A stretch of DNA of 7,779 nucleotides from an uncultured Collinsella sp. (GTDB taxonomy: Bacteria > Actinomycetota > Coriobacteriia > Coriobacteriales > Coriobacteriaceae), in the NCBI GenBank assembly GCA_900556675.1, contig USQE01000043.1, forward strand, positions 1 to 7,779, read 5' to 3'. The notes beneath the pieces are model-generated. The model searched no databases. It was not told the DNA's origin and was given only the letters and a program-made list of their open reading frames with translations. Below, one piece after another: positions 1 to 6,280 of the stretch. Position numbers and translations under genes: made by a program. Each line of letters opens with the position of its first letter. Position 1 is the first letter of the stretch.

Positions 1-1382
1 AGGTCATCCTCTCGGTTATCTGCGTTGTCTTTACCATCGAGGCGGCTGCTCCGGCATCTGCCATGGGTAACGTGCAGTTCTTCTGGTGGATCTTCCTTAT
101 CATTACGTTTTTGCTTCCCTATGGCCTGGTGGTGGCCGAGCTCGGTACGGCGTTCGATTCCGAGGGCGGCCTGTACGACTGGGTTCGCCTGGGCTTGGGA
201 GACCGTTGGTGTGCACGCTGCTCCTGGTGCTATTGGGTCAACTTTCCACTGTGGGTGGCAAGTATCGCCTGCATGTTCCCCAGTGTCATCAATGCGGTAT
301 GGGGCATCGAATTTTCGCTTGGGGTCCGAATTGCCATCGAGCTTGCCTTTGTGTGGGGCGTCACGGTCATGGCAATGCAGCCGGTGGCCGAGGCCGATTG
401 GGTCATGGATGGCGGCGCCGTCATCAAGGTGCTCATTACCGCCGTGGTGGGAATCATCGGCATCTGGTTTGCCTGCAACAACGGCTTTGCCAACGATATG
501 TCGTTTAAGACATTTGTCCCCGATCTGGGAGACACTAACTCACTGACGTATCTTTCAATCATCCTATTCAACTTTATGGGCTTTGAGGTGGTCGCGACCT
601 TTGCCAGCACGATGAAGAACCCATCGCGCGATATCCCCAAGGCGGTTATCGCCGGTGGCGTTGCCATCGCGGCGATCTACATTATCTGTGGCATCGGTAT
701 TGGAGCCGCGGTTCCCACCGAGCAGCTTTCACTCGATTCGGGCATTGTGGACGCGGTTGCCGCCATGGTGGGGCGCGCTCACCCGCTGACGATGGTCGTG
801 GGCGTGGCCTTTCTGGTAACGCTGTTTGCCAACATGATCTGTTGGAGCTTTGGCGTCAACAACGTGGCGAGCTATGCCGCGCGCCATGGCAACATGCCGC
901 GTCCCTTTGCGCTGGTGTCCAAGAAGACCGGCATGCCCAACGGCTCGGCACTCATTAACGGTTGTTTTGCCAGCTTGGTGCTGCTACTTCAGATTCCGCT
1001 GGGTGAAGGTTCCGACGTCTTTTGGGTCTTCTTCTCGATGAACGTCGTCTTTCTGCTCATGAGCTATATCCCGATGTTCCCGGCGTTTTGGCGCCTGCGT
1101 AAATACGACGACCGCCCGCGCGTGTTTCGCGCGCCCTTCGAGGGCAAGGTGCTTGCGGTAGCGCTTGCGGTGCCGGTGGTAGAACTCGTGCTTTCGATTG
1201 TTGCGACAATCGTGCCGCTTAACAGCTCGCCCGCCGAGATGTCAAAGTTGCCGATCCTTATGGGTGTGGTGATCGGCGTGTTGCTGGGCGAGGTTTCGCG
1301 CCTCATATCGCGCCGCGGCCGCAGCATCGACAATCCCGGCGTTGGCGCAAGGGGGACAGGTCGCTTTGCACCAAAACAGTAG
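1..1382 (+). CDS. APC-superfamily amino-acid/polyamine permease, 5'-truncated by the window edge
   Basis: This is an integral membrane transporter of the APC (amino acid-polyamine-organocation) superfamily. The frame is open from base 3, and the residues before the first ATG (base 63) read as transmembrane helix 1 (VILSVICVVFTIEAAAPASA). The ATG at 63 is therefore internal and the true start lies upstream of the window. 459 residues are visible, close to the usual 450-500, so only a short N-terminus is missing. Family features, numbered from the first visible residue: the helix 2 stretch LLPYGLVVAELG, the periodic GGLYDWV, and the central NFMGFEVVATFA with MKNPSRDIPKA at about 204-214. About 11-12 hydrophobic helices alternate with short loops. 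The substrate cannot be read from sequence; amino acids or polyamines are the family's usual cargo. The C-terminal tail GARGTGRFAPKQ is encoded by a repeat-like hairpin sequence and may not be ancestral. The family call is firm; the substrate is unknown. Confidence 0.93.
   Translation, partial: VILSVICVVFTIEAAAPASAMGNVQFFWWIFLIITFLLPYGLVVAELGTAFDSEGGLYDWVRLGLGDRWCARCSWCYWVNFPLWVASIACMFPSVINAVWGIEFSLGVRIAIELAFVWGVTVMAMQPVAEADWVMDGGAVIKVLITAVVGIIGIWFACNNGFANDMSFKTFVPDLGDTNSLTYLSIILFNFMGFEVVATFASTMKNPSRDIPKAVIAGGVAIAAIYIICGIGIGAAVPTEQLSLDSGIVDAVAAMVGRAHPLTMVVGVAFLVTLFANMICWSFGVNNVASYAARHGNMPRPFALVSKKTGMPNGSALINGCFASLVLLLQIPLGEGSDVFWVFFSMNVVFLLMSYIPMFPAFWRLRKYDDRPRVFRAPFEGKVLAVALAVPVVELVLSIVATIVPLNSSPAEMSKLPILMGVVIGVLLGEVSRLISRRGRSIDNPGVGARGTGRFAPKQ
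1343..1373 (+). repeat. REP-like GGGGGACAGG...TTTGCACC hairpin in the permease 3' end
   Basis: The arms TGGCGCAA (1343-1350) and TTGCACCA (1366-1373) pair with one mismatch around a 15-base loop rich in G. The core GGGGGACAGG followed by TTTGCACC resembles, from memory, a motif family scattered through intergenic regions of many bacteria and often linked to REP-associated transposases. Only one copy is in this window. A shorter GGGGACAG recurs in the terminator loop at 6200-6207. It supplies the last codons of the permease. Assignment as a dispersed repeat is an inference that needs genome-wide counting. Confidence 0.35.
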
Positions 1383-1402
1383 CGCCGCGAGTTGTGCGGT
1401 GC
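1382..1402 (+). terminator. Weak hairpin after the permease stop codon
   Basis: GCGCCGC (1382-1388) and GCGGTGC (1396-1402) form a 7-bp stem with one G-U pair and a 7-base loop, beginning on the last base of the permease stop codon. No run of T follows, so it is at best a weak or factor-assisted terminator. It sits between the convergent ends of the permease and the small minus-strand gene, where a terminator would be expected. Confidence 0.3.
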
Positions 1403-1417
1403 TAGATGCATCTTGGA

Positions 1418-1609
1418 TTACTGCTCACGCTGCTCGGGATCAGATGCGAGCTTGGGTGCAAAGTAGGGGACGTGGCCCAGGTAGGGGCAGCTGTCCGAAC
1501 GCGCCTCAACGGCGCAGGGGACATTGTCGTAGGTCATGGAAGAACCGAGTCGGGTGATGGCCTTGGCGGCGGGCGCGACGAGCATCTTGAGCGGAGCGAT
1601 CGGTGTCAT
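1418..1609 (-). CDS. Small 63-residue protein with two cysteines, function unknown
   Basis: I do not recognise this protein. Translation starts at the ATG at 1609-1607, which is preceded on the minus strand by AAAGGAG (1621-1615) with 5-base spacing. An in-frame ATG at 1624 has no ribosome binding site and is rejected. Codon use strongly favours G or C in the third position, like the neighbouring real genes, which argues for a coding region rather than a chance frame. The protein has no membrane segment or signal peptide. Its N-terminal half (MTPIAPLKMLVAPAAKAITR) is mildly hydrophobic and basic. The second half carries C32 and C41 followed by PYLGHVPYF, giving Cys-X8-Cys plus a histidine at 46 that could bind a metal or be modified. 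It is divergent from the LuxR-type regulator and convergent with the permease. Its regulation may therefore be tied to the regulator, but no role can be assigned. Confidence 0.7.
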   Translation of the reverse strand: MTPIAPLKMLVAPAAKAITRLGSSMTYDNVPCAVEARSDSCPYLGHVPYFAPKLASDPEQREQ

Positions 1610-1622
1610 GGCATCTCCTTTC

Positions 1623-1676
1623 ATCGGTGAGACACAGCTTGTTTATCTAAACGATACAGTACGTTTAATCGGTGAG
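1623..1676. promoter_or_regulatory. Divergent control region: TAAACG-N8-CGTTTA dyad flanked by ATCGGTGAG direct repeats
   Basis: The 128-bp spacer between the small minus-strand gene and the LuxR-type gene holds a perfect 6-bp dyad, TAAACG (1648-1653) and CGTTTA (1662-1667), making a 20-bp site of the size often bound by dimeric HTH regulators. It sits between two copies of ATCGGTGAG (1623-1631 and 1668-1676) spaced 45 bp apart. TTGTTT (1639-1644) and TTTAAT (1664-1669) could form a weak promoter toward the regulator, but the 19-bp spacing is long. No confident -35/-10 pair was found on either strand. An operator role, perhaps autoregulation, is an inference. Confidence 0.4.
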
Positions 1677-1737
1677 TCTAATCTTGCGGCAAAGAATCTG
1701 TCAACATCCTCACAGCATCTAGACAGGGGAGGCGGGC

Positions 1738-2730
1738 ATGAGTTTCGCGTTCTATATCTACACCACGATTATCATGGGTGTGGCTCTGGTGACCAGTGCC
1801 GTGGCATTGGTGGTTTGGCTCATGACGCGCCGTCGCGACAGCCTCGTGGCCGCGGCGGGGTTTTTGCTCTATATGCTCGATATGTCGGTCATCTTTTTTG
1901 ACGAGTACAATCGGCTCAAATACGACTACGCCGTTACCTTTAGCGAGCCGCTGCAGCACCCCTTGCTGCGCTGCGTGCTTGGTATTGCCATCTATGCCTG
2001 CGTGGTGCTATGGATGTTTGCGCGCTTGCGCAAAAGACCGACGTCGCGCATGCTTGGACTCGCTATCGTGCCGTTTTCAATCTTGCAATTGCTGCTGGTG
2101 CCTCGCAGCGGCGCTGCCGGAGAGGTGCAGCAGTATCTCTTTTGGCTCACGCGTGACCTGGGTAATGTAGGATGTCTTGCCTATGCCGCCTGGCATTACC
2201 GGTACAGAGCAACGCGTGTTGAGAAACTCGACCTCGACCGCTCAAAGCTCTTTTGGAAGGTGGCCTTCGTTCTTGTGTTTTGCGTGATCGCCGAGGACAC
2301 CTACATGATCTTGTTCTGCCGCCCCGACTCCCAAAACCCCGTCATCGGCCTCTTTTTGTGGTATCTGTCCGAGCGCAATATCTCCGAAAACGTGCTGCTC
2401 GTGGTATGCGCGGCTCAGCTTTTTTGCCAGTTTAGCCATATCCTGCGTGTGTATGCCCGTCATCCGCGTGCCGATGAGGACGTGGCAGCCGAGAGCGCAA
2501 GCTCTGAGGACGATCTCGCATCGCGTGTGGTGATTTATGCCGACGCCCATAAGCTGTCACGGCGCGAGCAGGAGGTGCTCACGCTGGTGCTGAAGGGCAA
2601 CGACGCCCAAAACATCGCCAGCGAGTTGGTCATCAGCCCTGGCACGGTCAAGGCACACTTGCATCGCATCTACGTTAAAAGCGGCGTCTCCAACCGAGAT
2701 GACCTTATAGATACCTTTTGGCGTTCCTAG
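1738..2730 (+). CDS. Membrane-anchored LuxR-family transcriptional regulator
   Basis: A 330-residue one-component regulator. The first 235 or so residues hold about six to seven hydrophobic helices (roughly 6-29, 36-54, 77-96, 104-121, 133-153, 172-193 and 203-230). An acidic, serine-rich linker follows (about 243-262), then a LuxR/GerE-type helix-turn-helix at about 271-328. In that domain LSRREQEVLTLVLKG is the classic first helix and SPGTVKAHLHRIYVKSGV contains the recognition helix. No receiver, kinase or PAS domain is present, so the membrane part itself probably senses a ligand or partner. The ATG is supported by GGGGAGG (1726-1732) with 5-base spacing. Regulators of this build are numerous in Coriobacteriia and often sit beside the metabolic or transport genes they control. 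Candidate targets here are the divergent small gene and the downstream amidohydrolase. The family call is firm; ligand and targets are unknown. Confidence 0.92.
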   Translation: MSFAFYIYTTIIMGVALVTSAVALVVWLMTRRRDSLVAAAGFLLYMLDMSVIFFDEYNRLKYDYAVTFSEPLQHPLLRCVLGIAIYACVVLWMFARLRKRPTSRMLGLAIVPFSILQLLLVPRSGAAGEVQQYLFWLTRDLGNVGCLAYAAWHYRYRATRVEKLDLDRSKLFWKVAFVLVFCVIAEDTYMILFCRPDSQNPVIGLFLWYLSERNISENVLLVVCAAQLFCQFSHILRVYARHPRADEDVAAESASSEDDLASRVVIYADAHKLSRREQEVLTLVLKGNDAQNIASELVISPGTVKAHLHRIYVKSGVSNRDDLIDTFWRS

Positions 2731-2812
2731 CCTCATTCTTCCTCGCATGCGGGTCTTGCTGTGTGGGCGGCCACACCGTTGGGCGTAATGAAGCGGTAAT
2801 AATCTCAGACAA

Positions 2813-2857
2813 TAAACCTGCAGGTAAAGCGTGTAAACCTGCTTAAACTGACCGTTT
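2813..2857. promoter_or_regulatory. Palindrome and TAAAC-repeat cluster, candidate operator for the amidohydrolase
   Basis: The cluster contains TAAACCTGC at 2813-2821 and again at 2834-2842, exactly 21 bp apart (two helical turns). A perfect 10-bp palindrome, ACCTGCAGGT, lies at 2816-2825, and AAAC-N5-GTTT at 2845-2857 forms a further dyad. TAAAC also begins the dyad upstream of the regulator gene, so a shared half-site is possible. Position and symmetry suggest regulator binding at the amidohydrolase promoter; no clear -35/-10 pair was identified. The operator role is an inference. Confidence 0.4.
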
Positions 2858-2911
2858 GCGGTCCCTGGCCTTGGCACGGATTTGCCCCTGTGTATCAATG
2901 GGTGTAGCGCG

Positions 2912-3015
2912 AAGCCGCGGACGTGGGACAGACGTCCGAGCACGGCTTGTAGGCACGCGCCGATGCGGGAGCGCTACGCTCCCAACCGAGTGCCCACGCG
3001 GGCGGTGCGTCCGCG
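2912..3015 (+). promoter_or_regulatory. Structured 5' leader with three hairpins and an alternative long-range pairing
   Basis: Hairpin A pairs AAGCCG+CGGACGT (2912-2924) with ACGTCCG (2932-2938) and CGGCTT (2943-2948), giving 13 bp with one 4-base bulge. Hairpin B is GGGAGCG-CTA-CGCTCCC (2967-2983), possibly extended by GGCAC (2952-2956) with GTGCC (2990-2994). Hairpin C is CGCGGGC-GGTGC-GTCCGCG (2997-3015) with one G-U pair. In addition, CGCGGACG (2916-2923) is perfectly complementary to CGTCCGCG (3008-3015), which would replace A and C with one long-range helix. The region ends 18 bases before the amidohydrolase ribosome binding site. No known riboswitch class was recognised. It could be a cis-regulatory RNA, an RNA-stabilising leader, or merely GC-rich sequence. 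Confidence 0.4.
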
Positions 3016-3045
3016 TTACAACCAAAGATGCCTGAGGAGGCTCGC

Positions 3046-4674
3046 ATGGACAAGGCTGATGTAGTTATCAAGAGCGACGCCGTCTTTACCGGCGATGGGC
3101 TCGAGCCGTTTAAGGGCGGCGTTGCCGTGCGGGGCGATAAAATCGTTGCCTGCGGTGACGATGCTCACCTGGCACCGTTTATCGGTCCCGATACCGAGGT
3201 GCGCGACTTTGGCGACCAGCTCGTCATGCCCGGCCTGATCGACTCGCACACGCATTTTGCCCAGGGCGCGTTTATGACCGACCCCGATTTTGCCGTCAAC
3301 CTCATCGACTGCACCAGTTTTGAGATGGCGATGGAACGTGTCGTGGCGTTTGCGGCCGACCATCCCGATAACGAGTGGATTCTGGGCTGCCAGATTATCC
3401 AGTTCCAGTGGGATGTCCCCGAGATGCCCACGGCCGCGATGATCGATGAGTACATCTCCGACCGCCCGGTATTTCTGCAGCAGGTTGACTTGCATACCTT
3501 TAGTGCCAATACCTGCGCCATCAACAAGGTGGGAGTAACTTCGCAGACGCCCGATCCCGCAGGCGGCAAGATCCTTAAGGATGCCGACGGCAATCTGACG
3601 GGCGTGTTTTCCAACAACGCCGGCGCCTTCTTTATGGACGAGGTCTACGACCCAGCGCCCGAGGTTGTTGACGCGTCGTTTGCAAAAACCGCCCGGCGCG
3701 CCAATGCCCTGGGAATCACTACGGTCGGCATGGTCAATCCTACGTTTGTGAGCATGGAAAACCCGTATGCGGTGTTGGCAGGTCTTAATGCCAAGGGCGA
3801 CTTGCCGCTGCGCGTGTTCCTGTACACCGACCTGTTCGAAAACGAGTCCTTGACGCTCGAGCAGATCAAGGAGAAATACGCCTTCCCGGGTACGCAGGTG
3901 GAGTGGCACGGCTTTAAGCAGTTCCTTGATGGTGTGTGCTCCGACCATACCGCCTGGATGCTTGAACCCTATAGCAACGCACCCGACACCTGTGGTGAGC
4001 CCGCGGAGGAGCCGGAGCGCATCCGTGCTGCCATCCTGAGGGCGCAGGAATGGGGCGTTGACACGCGCATCCATGCAATCGGCGATCGCTCGGTGCGTTT
4101 TGTGCTCGATTGCTTTGAGGAGGGCGAGCGCTTGCATGGCAAGCGGGATTGTCGCCACTCCATGGAGCACAACGAGACGGTTCAACCCGAGGATATGCCG
4201 CGTTATGCCGAGCTCGGCGTCTGCCCCGGCATGCAGCCGTGGCACATGCTGCTCGATATGGCTGACCTTGCCAAGGACGAAGCCGTGGGTCCCGAGCGTG
4301 CCGCGCTTTCGTGGCCCCTGCATAGCCTGCTTGCCAGCGGAGCCGTGGTGCACCTGGGCAGTGACTTCCCCGTTGTGGGCTTGGAGCCCATGGAGGAGGT
4401 GTACGGCGCGGTCTTCCGCATGCTCGAGGACGGTTCCAACCCTGAGGGCTGGTTCCCCCAGGAGCGCATTACCATGGCCGAGGCTCTGCGCGCCTACACC
4501 TATGGCAGCGCCTACGCCATGCATGCCGAGGACCGCATCGGCACGCTCGCGTGCGGCAAACAGGCAGATATCTGCGTACTCGACCGCAATCTCTTTGATT
4601 GCGAGCCGGCCGAGGTGCTCGAGGCTACCGCAGCCCTCACGATGATCGCCGGCAAGGTGGTCTTTGAGGCATAG
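3046..4674 (+). CDS. YtcJ-type metal-dependent amidohydrolase (amidohydrolase 3 family)
   Basis: A 542-residue cytoplasmic hydrolase of the amidohydrolase superfamily, closest in layout to the YtcJ / N-substituted formamide deformylase group, which is usually about 530-560 residues. It should cleave an amide or related C-N bond in a small substrate that cannot be named from sequence. A short beta-sandwich segment (about 1-60) is followed by the TIM-barrel. Metal-site motifs are complete: MPGLIDSHTHF (H68, H70), KQFLDG (K291), RIHAIGDRS (H343), CRHSMEHNE (H375) and HLGSDFPV (D440). A C-terminal GTLACGKQADICVLD strand (about 499-513) returns to the beta-sandwich. The ATG at 3046 is chosen because GAGGAGG (3034-3040) precedes it by 5 bases; an in-frame ATG at 3028 would add six residues but has no ribosome binding site. 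There is no signal peptide. The MATE gene follows 87 bases later and may be co-transcribed. The family is firm, the substrate unknown. Confidence 0.94.
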   Translation: MDKADVVIKSDAVFTGDGLEPFKGGVAVRGDKIVACGDDAHLAPFIGPDTEVRDFGDQLVMPGLIDSHTHFAQGAFMTDPDFAVNLIDCTSFEMAMERVVAFAADHPDNEWILGCQIIQFQWDVPEMPTAAMIDEYISDRPVFLQQVDLHTFSANTCAINKVGVTSQTPDPAGGKILKDADGNLTGVFSNNAGAFFMDEVYDPAPEVVDASFAKTARRANALGITTVGMVNPTFVSMENPYAVLAGLNAKGDLPLRVFLYTDLFENESLTLEQIKEKYAFPGTQVEWHGFKQFLDGVCSDHTAWMLEPYSNAPDTCGEPAEEPERIRAAILRAQEWGVDTRIHAIGDRSVRFVLDCFEEGERLHGKRDCRHSMEHNETVQPEDMPRYAELGVCPGMQPWHMLLDMADLAKDEAVGPERAALSWPLHSLLASGAVVHLGSDFPVVGLEPMEEVYGAVFRMLEDGSNPEGWFPQERITMAEALRAYTYGSAYAMHAEDRIGTLACGKQADICVLDRNLFDCEPAEVLEATAALTMIAGKVVFEA

Positions 4675-4690
4675 CGCCATCGTTTGATTG

Positions 4691-4718
4691 GGCGGCTTGG
4701 TGCCAGTTGTCAGCCGCC
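4691..4718 (+). other. Hairpin between amidohydrolase and MATE genes
   Basis: GGCGGCT (4691-4697) and AGCCGCC (4712-4718) form a perfect 7-bp stem, extendable by G-U pairs, around a 14-base loop. No T-run follows, so it is not an obvious intrinsic terminator. It could tune readthrough, mRNA processing or translation of the downstream gene. This makes co-transcription of the two genes plausible but unproven. Confidence 0.35.
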
Positions 4719-4761
4719 TGACATCCATTCAGCACTACTCTCTCAAGGAAAGGGGAGAACA

Positions 4762-6138
4762 ATGGCAGAAGAAGTAACCGCTGCCGTGGAGGATGAGCGC
4801 GAGCTCGCCTCCCAACCGATTCCCGGTCTGGTGCGTAAGTACACCATCGTCACCGGCCAGGGCATGCTCGCCCAGATCATCATGGTGGTCCTTGAGGGCC
4901 TCGTGATGGGTTGGGGCCTAGGTGCCCACGGCCTGGCATGTGTCTCGATCATTATGTCGGTCGAGTACATCAACCTGGCCTTTGGCAACCTGTTTGGCAC
5001 CGGCGTGCCCGCCGTGGTGGGCAACCTTTTGGGTGCCGGCGACATCAAGGGCGCAAGCAAGGCTTTTAGCCAGGGCTTTTGGCTCACCACGATCGTGAGT
5101 GTGCTGCTTGCTGTGGTGATGGCAGTGTTTACCGAGCCCATCTGCACATTCTTTGGCGCCACGCCCGACATCATGGCCGATACCGTTGCCGGCGTGCGCA
5201 CCTTCGCCGTGCTGCTGCCGCTCACGGTCATTGGCCAGATGATCACCGCTGTGATGCGTGTGGACGAGAAGGTTCAGATCCAGGCCAACCTCATGACCGT
5301 TTCGGCCATCGTCGCCATCTGTTGGCTCGCGCTTTCCACGTTTGTGCTCAAGTTTGGCGTTATGGGCGCCGGCGTGTACTACGGGCTTTCCATCGGTATC
5401 TGGGCCATCGGTATCTTCTGGTTCATCGGGGGCAAAAAGTCCCAGCTCCAGATTAGCCTGGCCGACCTTAAGCTCGACCTCGCCATCTGCGGCCAGATCT
5501 TCAAGATCGGCTTCCCGTTCTTCCTGGTCCAGGGTGCGACCTTTATCTTTAATACCGTTGCCAACTCGCTTTTGGGTTCGCTCGGCGGCGACATGGGCTC
5601 GCTCTACATCGCAGCCTTTGGCGTGATCAACGGCTACATCCTCTACATTACCATGATGGTTGCCCAGTGCTTCTCCTACGGTCTGCAGCCCATCGCTGCC
5701 TTCAACGCCGGCGCAAAGGCTTGGGCACGCCTTAAGGAGACGCTCTCCTGCACGCTTAAGTACCAGGTTGTGACGCTGGCGCTGGTCACCGTCGCGCTCT
5801 GGCTTGCCGCCACCCCGGTGTGCGCCTTCTTTGCCGGCAGCGATCCTGCGCTCGTTGAGGTTGCCGCCAACGCCACGCGTACTGTCATCCTGGCTGTTGC
5901 CCTGGGCTATCTTGCCATGACCATGTCGATGTATTTCCAGGCGGTCGAGAAGGTGGGTGTCGCCACGTTTACGGGCCTGCTTCGCTATGTGATCTGCTCG
6001 GTGCCGCTTATGTACCTCCTCGGCAACATGATGGGTGTCGAGGGCGTGTGGATCGCCCTGGTGGTGGCCGATGCCATTACTGGCATCATCTCCATTGCGC
6101 TCGCCGCGCACGAGTCCAAGCGCCTTGCCACGCTCTAG
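4762..6138 (+). CDS. MATE-family multidrug/metabolite efflux transporter
   Basis: A 458-residue inner-membrane transporter with about 12 hydrophobic helices, the normal size for MATE exporters, which move cationic drugs or metabolites out of the cell against Na+ or H+. Family features: the N-lobe stretch GTGVPAVVGNLLGAGDIKGASKAF (about 79-102), the C-lobe counterpart YGLQPIAAFNAGAKAWARLKE (about 306-326), and YFQAVEKVGVAT (about 391-402). A hydrophilic acidic N-terminal tail of about 18 residues precedes helix 1. The ATG at 4762 is preceded by AGGGGAGA (4751-4758). The frame is open further upstream to 4684, but that extension has no ribosome binding site and crosses the intergenic hairpin. 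The gene ends just before a strong terminator, so it closes the transcription unit. Location beside an amidohydrolase suggests export of a product or substrate analogue, but the substrate cannot be read from sequence. Confidence 0.93.
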   Translation: MAEEVTAAVEDERELASQPIPGLVRKYTIVTGQGMLAQIIMVVLEGLVMGWGLGAHGLACVSIIMSVEYINLAFGNLFGTGVPAVVGNLLGAGDIKGASKAFSQGFWLTTIVSVLLAVVMAVFTEPICTFFGATPDIMADTVAGVRTFAVLLPLTVIGQMITAVMRVDEKVQIQANLMTVSAIVAICWLALSTFVLKFGVMGAGVYYGLSIGIWAIGIFWFIGGKKSQLQISLADLKLDLAICGQIFKIGFPFFLVQGATFIFNTVANSLLGSLGGDMGSLYIAAFGVINGYILYITMMVAQCFSYGLQPIAAFNAGAKAWARLKETLSCTLKYQVVTLALVTVALWLAATPVCAFFAGSDPALVEVAANATRTVILAVALGYLAMTMSMYFQAVEKVGVATFTGLLRYVICSVPLMYLLGNMMGVEGVWIALVVADAITGIISIALAAHESKRLATL

Positions 6139-6186
6139 GCTCGGACATGGCTGGCGTACGATAGTCGAACAAGTTAACTCGCCTGC

Positions 6187-6230
6187 AAGCCACCACAATG
6201 GGGACAGCCCCCATTGTGGTGGCTTTTGTT
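6187..6230 (+). terminator. Strong intrinsic terminator after the MATE gene
   Basis: AAGCCACCACAATGGGG (6187-6203) is perfectly complementary to 6209-6225, giving a 17-bp stem with the 5-base loop ACAGC, followed by a T-rich tract (TTTTGTTATTT from 6224). It lies 49 bases after the MATE stop codon and separates the exporter from the downstream ATPase gene. The inner GGGGACAG resembles the core of the repeat at the permease 3' end. Confidence 0.9.
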
Positions 6231-6280
6231 ATTTAGGGTCTGAGATTTCGGCTCTATAAATAATGCTTTTGAACTGGGTT

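Larger units (their letters stand above)
2731..3045 (+). other. Gene-free 315-base region between regulator and amidohydrolase
   Basis: No credible coding region was found here on either strand. The first part (2731-2790) holds only a small hairpin, GTGTGG-GCGG-CCACAC (2761-2776), with no T-run, so no convincing terminator follows the regulator gene. The middle (2813-2857) is AT-richer and carries palindromes and direct repeats. The last part (2912-3015) is GC-rich and folds into three consecutive hairpins just upstream of the amidohydrolase ribosome binding site. The latter two segments are listed separately. Confidence 0.6.

Noticed and set aside
63..65. ATG as start of the permease
   Set aside because: The frame continues upstream to the window edge and encodes a typical first membrane helix of APC permeases. 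No ribosome binding site precedes 63.
1536..1901. Plus-strand 121-codon frame across the luxR promoter and start
   Set aside because: It runs through the AT-rich control region in a different frame from the LuxR gene, has no ribosome binding site and ends inside that gene. It also overlaps the better-supported minus-strand small gene.
2761..2776. GTGTGG-GCGG-CCACAC hairpin as the terminator of the LuxR-type gene
   Set aside because: The stem is only 6 bp and no T-run follows, so termination there is not supported.
2997..3015. T-box-like antiterminator (GGGCGGTGCGTCCGCG)
   Set aside because: It only loosely resembles the T-box consensus and lacks the TGGNACC core. No specifier stem was found, and an amidohydrolase is not a usual T-box target.
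3016..4728. Long minus-strand open frame (570 codons) opposite the amidohydrolase
   Set aside because: Its translation is a histidine- and glycine-rich product with no family features. It is the mirror of a GC3-biased gene with complete catalytic motifs.
4918..6198. Long minus-strand open frame opposite the MATE gene
   Set aside because: The product is highly charged and histidine-rich with no recognisable domain, as expected for the antisense of a hydrophobic membrane-protein gene.
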